Below, piece by piece: positions 7,972 to 16,800 of a stretch of 64,000 bases of DNA (the first letter of the stretch is position 1; each line of letters begins with the position of its first letter). The DNA is taken from contig NZ_RCCK01000016.1 of the NCBI RefSeq assembly GCF_003664035.1, forward strand, positions 172,023 to 236,022, written 5' to 3'. This DNA is from Pedobacter alluvionis. GTDB taxonomy: Bacteria; Bacteroidota; Bacteroidia; Sphingobacteriales; Sphingobacteriaceae. The notes under the pieces were generated by a model, which saw nothing but the letters and a program-made list of their open reading frames with translations, was not told the DNA's origin and ran no database searches. Made by a program: the position numbers and the translations under genes.

Positions 7972-10206
7972 TTAATGACTGACTATAATCTGCTGTTTGC
8001 TGGTTTTTCCATCTTTAGTTATATGTAGAAAATAAGTGCCATTGGGAATAGTAGTAGTATTAAGTGTGATCTTATCCTTTGCAAAGGGATTTGTTGCAAC
8101 CACTTTACGCCTTATATCATATAAAACCGCTGAAAATCTGGAATTGCTTTTGGCGTTAGCCTGTGGCTGAGCTACTTGGTTTTGAAAAGTGGATGTTGTT
8201 CCTGTGAGCTGTGTTGTTAAATCTTCGTTTATTGGAACCAGTTCGACTGAAAGCTCACTGCTCACAGGATTTGGATAAACCTTAAAAGCAGAAGATGCCG
8301 GTAAATGTGGATAATCATCCAAATTGATTGCAAAATGCTGCCAAGCACTTACACCACAAGTATTGGTATAGCGAACAGTAATGGTCCGGTACATCCCGTA
8401 AGTGGTATCAAAGGAAACACCAGGTACATTTTGAAGGTTGGTTGCAGGATTCAGGGTGTTCAGGGGGATGAAGGGATTCCCGTCCGCGCTTTCCACATCA
8501 AAATAACTCCCTGGATATACATTGTTATATTTGAACATGACAGTAACATATCTGGGGGCCGGGGGAGGTGGACCTGATGCCAGGGTGATGTTTGCTATAC
8601 CAACCTGGACAGTTTTGCTTACGTTTACTATCCGACTATAACCCTTGCTATCAGTAATAGTTACTGTAAGCTGGGTGTAGGCTGGTAATACCGCCGCATT
8701 CCTGTTGACGACAATACTGGAGGTATATTGGCCGCTGATTAAGTTGAGGGTATTAGGAACATTCCAGCTATAGCTACAGCCAACAAGATTTGGCACTGAA
8801 TACGTATGGTTGTTATTATCGCAATAGTCAATATTTTCATCACCATTCATTATTATTGTGCTTAGGATAAGGGGATTTACCGCTTGGTTTCCTGATGGAG
8901 ATAATAAGGGCTGTAGTCCAGCATCACCCCAGGAATAGCTGAATTTGCCGTAGCGGTCGCCAAAATCAGTGAAATCGCAGCTGCTCCATCCCCCACGCAG
9001 TTGTCCAACGACCTGGTCATATTGATTAAATAGACCAGCTCCTGAAGAACCAGGTGATACGACTCCCTCAGCATAATGCGCCGTCCAGAATTTATTTCCC
9101 CAAAACCAGTCTCCTACATCGCGGGTATCTGTGATCCGCATGTCTTCTCCATTTGGATGATGCAGGATATAAGAACTGTAATCCGCAGGAGCAGTGGTCT
9201 GCCGGTTCCAGCCAGCATAGTTGACCCCATCACCAACGCCAGGAGGGTTAGTGAGCTCAAGTACTACTACATCGGTTTCTTTAGAAGATGCCTTCAGGAT
9301 TGCACCGGTGAACTGGATTCCAAGATCATTAACACTACTCAAGCAGTTGTTGCGCCAGAACTGAAATAGAAATCTTGCTCCAGACAGTGCAGCGATTTCT
9401 GAAGGATCCAATACATCGTTTTCATCAGCGTCCAGGACATGAAAAGCGGTTAGAAAGTAAGCCTTCCCGTTATTATATTCATTGTTGATCAACGTACCGG
9501 TACCTGCGAACCCATTGGAAGAAAACCTGGCGACTGCCCTTGCTGAATTCATCATATAGGGCCGGCACATTACCGTGGGGTTACAGTTTGTGGAAGCCTC
9601 ACGCATCAATGTTCCATCTTTGGAACCGCCTATTTCCTTGAATCCTACCTCTATTTTATTGATCGAGATACTGCTTTTAAAATCTCCCGAATTATTAGGT
9701 TCAACAATGTAGATTGTGATATTGTTGCCGCCAAAAGGTGAAATACCTATTGTGTTTGAAACCGTGAAATTATTTTTTTTAATGCAACTGTCCATTATGG
9801 TTTTTTGATCATTGAAGATATACATCTCTGCTGTCGGAGAAAGGTCAAAACTATTAAAAATCAGACCGATATTTAAAGCATTGGGTATGCTGATGCGGAG
9901 TGCCCATACTTTTCCCGCTGAACTTGAGCTGATCTTGCCATCAGCCATACCAATGGCTACAGAAAGGATATCGGCATAATGATCAGTCTTATTGATTTCA
10001 GTTTTTGGATCGCCATCAATCGGTGTCAGAATTTTAGCCTTTGAAACCTTCGGTGAATAATTGAAGGTTTTGGTATTAATGGTTTTAAGCTCTGAATAGC
10101 CAGGGATCTGGCGATTGATTTTTTGAGCCGAGGTAGCGACCCTTAAAATCTGCGCCTTGGCAGAAAAAATCAGGATGCTCAAAAATACACTGAAAAGTAT
10201 TCTCAT
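7972..10206 (-). CDS. Secreted trypsin-like serine endopeptidase with T9SS sorting domain
   Basis: A 744-residue secreted protease. A signal peptide (about residues 1-18, ending AKAQ) is followed by a propeptide of about 200 residues. The catalytic domain resembles lysyl endopeptidases: His in YFLTAFHVLD (about residue 254), Asp in SKETDVVVLEL, Ser in GVVSPGSSGAGLFN, and Cys residues around FQFWRNNC and WSSC. A PKD/Ig-like region follows, and the C-terminus is a type IX secretion target domain (FKVYPNPVSSELSVEL to GTYFLHITKDGKTSKQQIIV). It is expected to cross the outer membrane by T9SS and act on extracellular protein. The gene is 7 bases downstream of a small lipoprotein gene on the same strand, so they form an operon. 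Confidence 0.85.
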   Translation of the reverse strand: MRILFSVFLSILIFSAKAQILRVATSAQKINRQIPGYSELKTINTKTFNYSPKVSKAKILTPIDGDPKTEINKTDHYADILSVAIGMADGKISSSSAGKVWALRISIPNALNIGLIFNSFDLSPTAEMYIFNDQKTIMDSCIKKNNFTVSNTIGISPFGGNNITIYIVEPNNSGDFKSSISINKIEVGFKEIGGSKDGTLMREASTNCNPTVMCRPYMMNSARAVARFSSNGFAGTGTLINNEYNNGKAYFLTAFHVLDADENDVLDPSEIAALSGARFLFQFWRNNCLSSVNDLGIQFTGAILKASSKETDVVVLELTNPPGVGDGVNYAGWNRQTTAPADYSSYILHHPNGEDMRITDTRDVGDWFWGNKFWTAHYAEGVVSPGSSGAGLFNQYDQVVGQLRGGWSSCDFTDFGDRYGKFSYSWGDAGLQPLLSPSGNQAVNPLILSTIIMNGDENIDYCDNNNHTYSVPNLVGCSYSWNVPNTLNLISGQYTSSIVVNRNAAVLPAYTQLTVTITDSKGYSRIVNVSKTVQVGIANITLASGPPPPAPRYVTVMFKYNNVYPGSYFDVESADGNPFIPLNTLNPATNLQNVPGVSFDTTYGMYRTITVRYTNTCGVSAWQHFAINLDDYPHLPASSAFKVYPNPVSSELSVELVPINEDLTTQLTGTTSTFQNQVAQPQANAKSNSRFSAVLYDIRRKVVATNPFAKDKITLNTTTIPNGTYFLHITKDGKTSKQQIIVSH

Positions 10207-10213
10207 ATGTGCG

Positions 10214-10657
10214 TTATTTGCTTGAAAAATGAGAGAGATTTGTTAAAAGACAGCTGGGCTTCCGCGTATGAGTTCCGCTACTTTGACTGTATATAACCAC
10301 AGGAGTACTTACGCTACAGTTTGAGGTTGAAGTAGCTGTACCTGCTATTGTAAAATCAAAACCTACCTTTTGCCCTACTTTCTTTAAGCTTTCTGGTAGG
10401 CCAGTTGTTTTAATGACATTTGTATAGGTGATTCCGTTTAGGGTTAATTTGTCGCCAAACTGTTGTTGGACAGAGGAAGATGAGGAAATTTCAATCAGCC
10501 AGTAATCTTTGCCTTCATCTGTATTACAGGTTTCTTTTGCGATAACAGTGCCTGACGCACCATCATGGGGTGGTTTGAACGGTACTTTGTCTTTACAGCT
10601 GGAGGTGATGAGGAAAAATATTGCTGAAAGAAGTAATTGGACAGATGTTTTTTTCAC
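10214..10657 (-). CDS. Small lipoprotein upstream of the protease
   Basis: A 147-residue lipoprotein: basic start, hydrophobic helix and lipobox TSSCKDK with Cys at about residue 21. The mature protein is a small beta-rich domain (SGTVIAKETCNTDEGKDYWL and a later VGQKVGFDFTIAG), similar in feel to small OB-like Bacteroidetes lipoproteins, with three further cysteines. Only seven bases separate it from the serine protease gene, so co-expression is near certain. A role as protease inhibitor, chaperone or immunity-like partner is possible but is inference from context. Confidence 0.7.
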   Translation of the reverse strand: MKKTSVQLLLSAIFFLITSSCKDKVPFKPPHDGASGTVIAKETCNTDEGKDYWLIEISSSSSVQQQFGDKLTLNGITYTNVIKTTGLPESLKKVGQKVGFDFTIAGTATSTSNCSVSTPVVIYSQSSGTHTRKPSCLLTNLSHFSSK

Positions 10658-10867
10658 TAGAGATGAGTTAAGAGCTTGATATTTTAAAGTTAGTTGATAT
10701 ATATAATATTAAAAATTATCCGACATTAACTTATTGTTAAATATTCCCAATTGCTATATATTAGGCAGATTTAGTTATCAAGATTATGTATTTCCTCACA
10801 AAGCCAATTGTTTATTCGCCATCTCGCCAACTATATTACCTCATCGCTAAATTGATTGCTAATTCTA

Positions 10868-11191
10868 TTGCAATACCCATGCTTCCCAGCGAATCGGCTA
10901 CCTTGAAAGATAAACTACATTTTTTCTCAAACCCATGTACCAGTTTGAACAAAGCTTTGTGTCAAAGTATCAAAGGACGTAAAAGATCCATATACCTATG
11001 AAAAACCAAAACGCAGAAAAAAACTCATTTACAAATAGCTGGAAGGAGAGGCCACAACTGAAGCAAAGGCCTATATCGAAACCTGGTATAATAGAATTTC
11101 CGCAGATCAAGTTGAACCAGAGGGTATCACTGATTTTGATGCTCGCTTTGAACAGATCAAAAGCGGCATTCCAGATGAAGCTTTTTTTTAG
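10868..11191 (+). pseudogene. Remnant of an anti-sigma (FecR-type) gene, repeat copy 2
   Basis: ATG 10998 begins MKNQNAEK; a run of A's at 11015-11021 then shifts frame. In the corrected frame the protein continues LIYK, stop, LEGEATTEAKAYIETWYNRI, then SADQVEPEGITDFDARFEQI and KSGIPDEAFF to TAG at 11189. This is a good N-terminal third of a FecR-type anti-sigma factor, inactivated by one frameshift and one stop and cut before its membrane helix. The 5' part and upstream block match copy 1 at 7772-7955. The 99-aa frame at 10998-11297 is the out-of-frame reading of this remnant. Confidence 0.6.
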
Positions 11192-11261
11192 AAAAGAAAG
11201 CATGCAACTGGTTTTAAGCTATCTTATGCGGTTGACATCAGGTCCAATGCTTATTTGTCTA

Positions 11262-11742
11262 TTAAATTTTTCTGGAAATGGAAAACAACTCTGTTGATTT
11301 GCTTCTACCTTTTAAAAGGTTATATCCAGAAACATAATATCCTTTCTTCCTGCACAGGGTGATGGTATGTTCCCCAAAAAAAATACGCAATGTGCCCTGG
11401 CCCAAACTGGCGCTAAATTCGGAATAGAATTCGGTAATCACAATTATTGCACCCATATTAGATCATAATGCCGATCATTACATAGTCAGTTAAAAAAGCT
11501 AAAGCTGGCGATGAAAGGATTTTGAATGTCTCGGTAAGTATTCCCATGAACATTCCTGCAGTCGGGATCGCGATTATACTTCTTCCAAAATTATAGGAAA
11601 CACCAGTAGCAGGATAGGAATCCAGATGTCCCAGAATACCTTTCTCCAGTCTGCAATAAATCAAGCTAAAAATAAACCACAATACGCCGAAAGGAATGAC
11701 GCGTCCAATATTTCTCTTGGTTTTTGGTGACAGCATAGACAA
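11262..11742 (-). pseudogene. Gutted class III adenylate/guanylate cyclase
   Basis: Read on the minus strand, 11742-11458 starts MLSPKTKRNIGRVIPFGVLW and continues as a membrane domain (GVSYNFGRSIIAIPTAGM), the recognisable N-terminus of Bacteroidetes membrane-bound class III nucleotidyl cyclases, but it stops after 94 residues. Immediately downstream, the frame 11456-11262 contains EFSASLGQGTLR, GEHTITLCRKKGYYVSGYNLL and a later Arg, which can be aligned with the C-terminal F-K-A-x-x-x-x-G, G-E, K-K, S/T-G-D-V-L-N part of the cyclase domain. The metal-binding catalytic core between them is missing. The N-terminal match is fairly firm, the C-terminal one tentative. Confidence 0.5.
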
Positions 11743-12180
11743 GGAAATTTATTTAAACCCACCCTAAAATACCTTCCGACTTTTATTATAAGTTAGAGAT
11801 ACTGGTGCTAAGTTCAAGTTACTGAAATCTACGGAAAATATTTGTCATCTGGCCGATATCTCTTAAGATATTGGTTGTTTCTTGACTTTTGACAAAACTG
11901 GTGTCGGTAATTTATAGCTATCATTATATTTTAGAGAGCCTGTGTGCAATAAAAATGAATTGGTTTGAAGACAAAAAGTTAAGATAAACTTTTTAAAATA
12001 AGCTTTAGGCCGGCTAATGAATTAAAATAAGCATTTTGAAACATGCCATTAAATAGGAATGTCAGAAATTTCAAAGTTACAGGCTATTACAAAAGCCGAG
12101 GATAGGAAGTTAATCAGGCAGATTGTTTTCATCGTCTTGAATTAGTTTTTAGTATTTAAAATCACCTGAAGGTTACAAAT
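11743..12180. other. Gene-free stretch with possible small debris
   Basis: No convincing gene. A 28-codon frame at 12059-12145 (MSEISKLQAITKAEDRKLIR, then about eight more residues and a stop) reads like the beginning of a truncated protein, but it is too short to assign. The rest is AT-rich and without clear repeats or hairpins. Confidence 0.4.
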
Positions 12181-12181
12181 C

Positions 12182-12468
12182 TTCCGAGGATATCAACAGG
12201 AAGAAAAAAACTTTTTCCATAGCAATAGCCTGGCTCAAAAAGTAAGCGGAAATATTTTCATACCACGATTTTTCCATCCGGGAATGCGTTTGAAGATACC
12301 TTTGTTGTGGACCATTATACAAAGGATATTGAAAAACGTGGTGGTGTGCAGATTTATCGAGCAGGTTTACCAAATGCAGCCAGTGAACTGATTAATAAAG
12401 AAAAACCGGCGTATGCCGAAGATATGTATGATCCAAATGCCATACAAATACAAGCAGTTTCTTATTAA
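12182..12468 (+). pseudogene. Orphan C-terminal protein fragment
   Basis: One frame from 12182 reads GYQQEEKNFFHSNSLAQKVS then GNIFI. After an indel near 12262-12275 the next frame gives IFPSGNAFEDTFVVDHYTKD, then IEKRGGVQIYRAGLPNAA, SELINKEKPAYAED, and ends AIQIQAVSY at a TAA (12466-12468). The composition is convincingly protein-like, but there is no start and at least one frameshift, so this is the tail of a lost gene. I do not recognise the family. The 65-aa frame at 12413-12610 overlaps it in another frame. Confidence 0.4.
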
Positions 12469-12617
12469 TAATAAGACAGAGAAAATTTGGATCGAACTGT
12501 GCCATAGGCTGAACTCAAACCAGATTGATCTGACCGTTATGCTTGAAAAAAAGGATATAATAAAAAATCTGTCGTGGAATATTTCTGTTTTGGTCCAGGG
12601 TTATCTATAGGAAATCA

Positions 12618-12650
12618 TTAAAGGGCATGCGCTAATGCGCTGCCCTTTAA
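12618..12650 (-). terminator. Strong hairpin ending the TonB/coiled-coil operon
   Basis: TTAAAGGGCA (12618-12627) pairs with TGCCCTTTAA (12641-12650), with an inner GCGC/GCGC pairing. It lies 19 bases beyond the end of the minus-strand coiled-coil gene, so it is a natural 3' end for the operon that runs leftward from 19152. Confidence 0.65.
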
Positions 12651-12668
12651 ATTTATGGAATTGGTCGC

Positions 12669-12992
12669 CTAAGTTTCGTAAGCCAACTGAATATTTTCGA
12701 TCAGCATCGGGAAAGCCGGCTTTTGAACCGAAATCTCTTTTTTTAGCTCTTTGAGCTTTTTGGCCAGGAATTGCACCTTAACCTGGTTATGGAAAATTTC
12801 ATAAGCGGTAATCTGCCCGGCGAGCTCACTTAGCAGCCGCTCATAGGTCCGGTACATGATTTCCAGCTCCCGGTTGTAATCAATCGCCTGCTGTAAACAA
12901 CCACATTCCTTTTGCCGCTCGCTTAATAATCCTTCCATTTGCAGCAAGGCAGCTTTTAAATGCTCATGCCGGCTTTTACTAATTCCATGCAT
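12669..12992 (-). CDS. Small coiled-coil protein, copy B of a local family
   Basis: A 107-residue cytoplasmic helical protein starting MHGISKSRHEHLK. It has the same length as, and about 45% identity by eye with, the product of 3569-3892. Shared positions include QQAIDY at about residues 34-39, KVQFLAKKLKELKKEI near the end and a C-terminal ENIQLAYET. Leucine spacing supports a long coiled coil. The gene follows the TonB-linked lipoprotein gene by 29 bases on the same strand and is closed by a strong hairpin, so it is probably the last gene of that operon. Its role is unknown; a structural or regulatory accessory of the module is a guess. Confidence 0.75.
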   Translation of the reverse strand: MHGISKSRHEHLKAALLQMEGLLSERQKECGCLQQAIDYNRELEIMYRTYERLLSELAGQITAYEIFHNQVKVQFLAKKLKELKKEISVQKPAFPMLIENIQLAYET

Positions 12993-13021
12993 TTTTTAAA
13001 TGATTAATTTGCTAACCGTCA

Positions 13022-13846
13022 TTATCGTGGAAAAATCTGTACGAGATCATAAGACTGTAGAAAGAAATTTTTATCGGCCCCTATTATCTTGTTTAAATTT
13101 ATGCTCTGTACTTTGCCAGGCGAAACACCAAAGTATGGTATTTCCATATTAATTGTACTGTAGTCCCTGCTTTTATTGACATAATAGTCTTTGGTTTTAG
13201 AATCCCTTACTACTACTATCGGATACAATTCTGTTCCACTTTGCTGTTGGGTTACCATAGGTACTTGAACTTTTACGTAAGGAGTCCATTCTCCAGGCTT
13301 AACATTCTCTACTATTGGGATGACAGTGGTATTTACCACGATGAGCGGATCGGGCTTGGTAGCATCATAATAGTATTCGAGCACCTCTATATTGATGTCT
13401 ACAGGTGCAGAACCGCCTTTTTTATCTACATAAAAATTAGCTGTATAGTCATCTCCCTGCGGATCCGGGTATTGATATCCCTTGCGGAACGTTATACCAT
13501 CATAATAAAAACCCGGAACGATATTTTGCTTGTCGTTGATGTTGAATTTTTGCTGATAAAGGACCTTTCCGGTGCTTTTGCTTTTCAATTCCATGTTGAT
13601 TTCATCCTTCTCAAACGCAAGCTGGTTCTGCTGGCTTGTAGTCATCCTCACTTTTCCGTAATAGTCACGCATTTTAACTCCGTCAAAATACTGTTCAATC
13701 GTATCTCCCAGTACAAATCCGCTTATACTAAATTCGTTATTAATAGCTTTTATCTTCGGTATGATATTAGTTCCGTCCTTTTCGCAGGAGCTGAACAGGA
13801 ATATAGTCAGGATAACTGCCAGAAATATTTTATATGTTTTGATCAT
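13022..13846 (-). CDS. Lipoprotein partner of the TonB-dependent receptor
   Basis: A 274-residue lipoprotein with a clear signal peptide and lipobox (LFSSCEKD, Cys at about residue 21). The mature protein is beta-rich, with IEQYFDGVKMRDY, PGFYYDGITFRKGY and a later stretch of long strands. It lacks the SusD TPR pattern, so it is not a SusD protein. It lies 10 bases after the TonB receptor gene on the same strand and is therefore expected to be its surface-exposed lipoprotein subunit, capturing ligand at the outer membrane. The ligand is unknown. Expression should follow the FecIR-type regulators upstream. Confidence 0.75.
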   Translation of the reverse strand: MIKTYKIFLAVILTIFLFSSCEKDGTNIIPKIKAINNEFSISGFVLGDTIEQYFDGVKMRDYYGKVRMTTSQQNQLAFEKDEINMELKSKSTGKVLYQQKFNINDKQNIVPGFYYDGITFRKGYQYPDPQGDDYTANFYVDKKGGSAPVDINIEVLEYYYDATKPDPLIVVNTTVIPIVENVKPGEWTPYVKVQVPMVTQQQSGTELYPIVVVRDSKTKDYYVNKSRDYSTINMEIPYFGVSPGKVQSINLNKIIGADKNFFLQSYDLVQIFPR

Positions 13847-13856
13847 GATTAATAAA

Positions 13857-16800
13857 TTAGAAATTATACGTAATAGAGAAACTGAACGTACGGCCTACAT
13901 AGCGGGTAGAAGTTTCCCTGTCGCCAACCCGTCTGTTCGTAATCGGATCAACATAGCCCTCTTCAAATTTTTCCGTGAAACCAAATTTATACGCGTACTT
14001 GTCATTCCATTCCAGCCCTAAGCCGTTCTCTGTGCCTGGCTTTTGTTCATAGGTAGTTGGGTCATTGATAAAATAACGGAAAGGAGCATCCAGCAAATTA
14101 CTGATATTCAACTTGGTTTCTATCTTCCCCTTCAAAAATTTATAGCTAATCTGCGCGTCCATTTGTGAGCGTGGCCTTTCATACTCAACATAAGCAGGCT
14201 CTATTCCGGTAATAAATGTTTTGTAGCCGGCATGGTTATAGGTGAGATTCAAACCCAATTTTTTGCCCGAATATCGTATCCCGGCGTTATATAACAATGG
14301 AACCTGCCCATACAAGGCGCGTGGATACTTCAGGTATTTGTAGTACATCGTATCGACACCGGCAGGAGTAGTTTCATACTGGACCTCACGTGCCCTTACC
14401 TCTGATTTTTGAAGAGTGAGGTTACCGCTGATATATACATCCTTAAGAAAAGGAAGGCGGTCATAAACAAACCCTAAGCTTTTACGAAATTCAAATTCCC
14501 AGCCCCTTACCTTTGCCCAGTCAGAATTGGCAATGGAGATGTAACCCCTTCCGTTATTTTCATTATCTAATCTGTAATATTCTGCCGGTTTGTCAAAATA
14601 CTTATAGAAATAGGCTACCGACAAGAGTTCGCCCGCACCGGGAAACAGCTCTATCTTGGCATCGTAATTATCAATAATGGTACTGCTAACACCATTGCTC
14701 CTAACAACCGATCCGTAGTTTGGATTGAAACGCGAGAATCTCGAATTTTCCATCAGCCCCGGACGAACGGCTGCCTTAGCATAGGATGCACGGAGGTTCA
14801 GGTCTTTTAATGGGGAGTAAGTAATGTTCGCCGAAGGCAGAAAATACCAGTCCTTGTCTTCTGCAAAAAATATCCTGCTGTTTTTATCGGCCAGTTTACT
14901 GGCAGAGTTGATCAAGGTATCCAGCTTGAAATATTCGGCCCTTATACCCCAAACCAGCCTAAGTCCCGGCAGCAATTTGTGATCTAACATGGCAAATGTA
15001 CCAGTGTTTACGCTCTTAGCCTCAAATTTATTTGAAGTATAATCTTGCTTAAAGTAAAACAAACTGTTCTCGGGGTTCTCCATGCTCATATAGTTGCCCC
15101 AGTCCTGAATAGGGATCAATTCAATGGGAACGGTGGAGTTTGTTCCCTTTACTATAGGAAGCACCTGCCAGTCATAAAACGCATGCTTCTTTAAATAATT
15201 AGCACCGGTTTTAAAGGTATGGCTGGTTTTGCCCAGCTTAAAATCATAGGCAGCGCTTACCACAGCCTCAAGGTTATTTTCCCTGTAAAGATATTCATCG
15301 CGGTGTAACGGGCCGGCACCAGGATCACTTACAGTACCCGGCTGATACACGTACAATACCGTGTTTCCAATTTCTCTTGCGCCCATCGAGGCCGAGATCG
15401 CGTCGCGTTCTGCAGATTTTAAGGTGGTTCTGGCTAAACCCCATTCAATTTTAACTGAATTAAGTTGATGGGTGCCACTTACCTTGTTTTGCAGCAAATC
15501 TGTAAATTTAGGCCGGTCATCTTCCAGTATCCCCCCATATTTCATGTCCTGATCGTTTTTCGGATTTTCAAAAGTCCATCCGGTATAACGGCTAAACCGA
15601 TTGTCAAATATGCGTGTATATAGGTTATAGGTGTTGATCTGGTGCTTCTCAGTCTTAAAACCACCGTTCAGCAATAACCCTAACGTGGTGTTAAACCCAT
15701 ATATATTCCCGGTATTTACATCCGTAGGATCATCGCCGCGCGTAGGCTCATGCGACCAGTCGCCCCGGCGCATGTTGGGAACGTAATCATTGGTTTGCGT
15801 ATTCCGGTAACTCAGCGAGGCCACAAAACCGAGCCTTCGCTCTTTTGTACTGCTTAGCGCGTAAGTGCGGCCCAGGCTTAACTGGTAATTTTGCGAAGGT
15901 AACGCGTCAAAACGCCGCGCTCCTAACCGCTCTGTTCCGCCGATACGTTTATTCTGCTCGCCAACCTGAGCGGCTTTTATCTCATTCTGCTCATCGCTTC
16001 TGGTGGGGTCGAACTTACCTACCAGGTTCAGGAGGTCCTTCGGAAAGTGATCCCGTGTACCGTCGTCAAAACCCAGGTAATCATATTTTCCGCGACCATA
16101 ACCCAAAAATTCTTTCCCCGTGGTGCGGCTGTTAAAAGAGGTGCCCGCGCTTACTGACAGGAAATTGCTTTCAGGAACTGATTTGGTGGTGATCTGAACC
16201 AAACCTCCGGCAAAGCCATATGGCATATCCGCGGTGATAGACTTAGCCACCACTATGTTTTCTACCAGGCTGGTAGGGATAAGGTTGAACTCAAAGTCGC
16301 GCTCCTGCACATCTGTACTTGGCAGCGTACTTCCGTTTAGCAGCGATACGTTATAACGCTCGGCAATACCACGTATAACCACCTTCCTGTTTTCGTTGGT
16401 AGATACACCTGTGATTCGTTTCAGGGTTTCACCCACATGTTTATCGGGCGTGGCACTGATCTGATCGCCAGAGATGCCGTCTGAAAGATTGGAGGTGTTC
16501 TTTTGCTGCGCATATAAACCCGCAACAGAAGCCTTTTTGTAGCCGGAGGTAATCACCACGTCTTTTAGTCCCTTTGTATCTGTTTTTAGTGCGATATCCA
16601 GCGGCGTGCTTTTGTCTTCTGTTACCACAACACCGGTAACCCTTTGGGTTTGGAAAGATATGAAGCTGAATTCAAGCGTGTAAGTGCCCGGCGGCAGGTT
16701 TAATACGTAGGTGCCATCAACAGCTGACATTGCGCCGCTGCCTGTTTCTATCACCCGTACCGATGCGCCCGGCACGGCCTGGCCTTTGTCATCTGTGATC

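Noticed and set aside
10998..11297. 99-codon frame starting MKNQNAEK
   Set aside because: After eight codons it continues out of frame; the correct protein is in the neighbouring frame and is broken, so it is a pseudogene reading.
12413..12610. 65-codon plus-strand frame
   Set aside because: Its first half is a shadow of the orphan C-terminal fragment, its second half low-complexity and Lys/Asn-rich; no start signal or homology is apparent.
13241..13852. 203-codon plus-strand frame opposite the TonB-linked lipoprotein
   Set aside because: It is antisense to a clear lipoprotein gene, with hydrophobic composition typical of a complementary-strand shadow.
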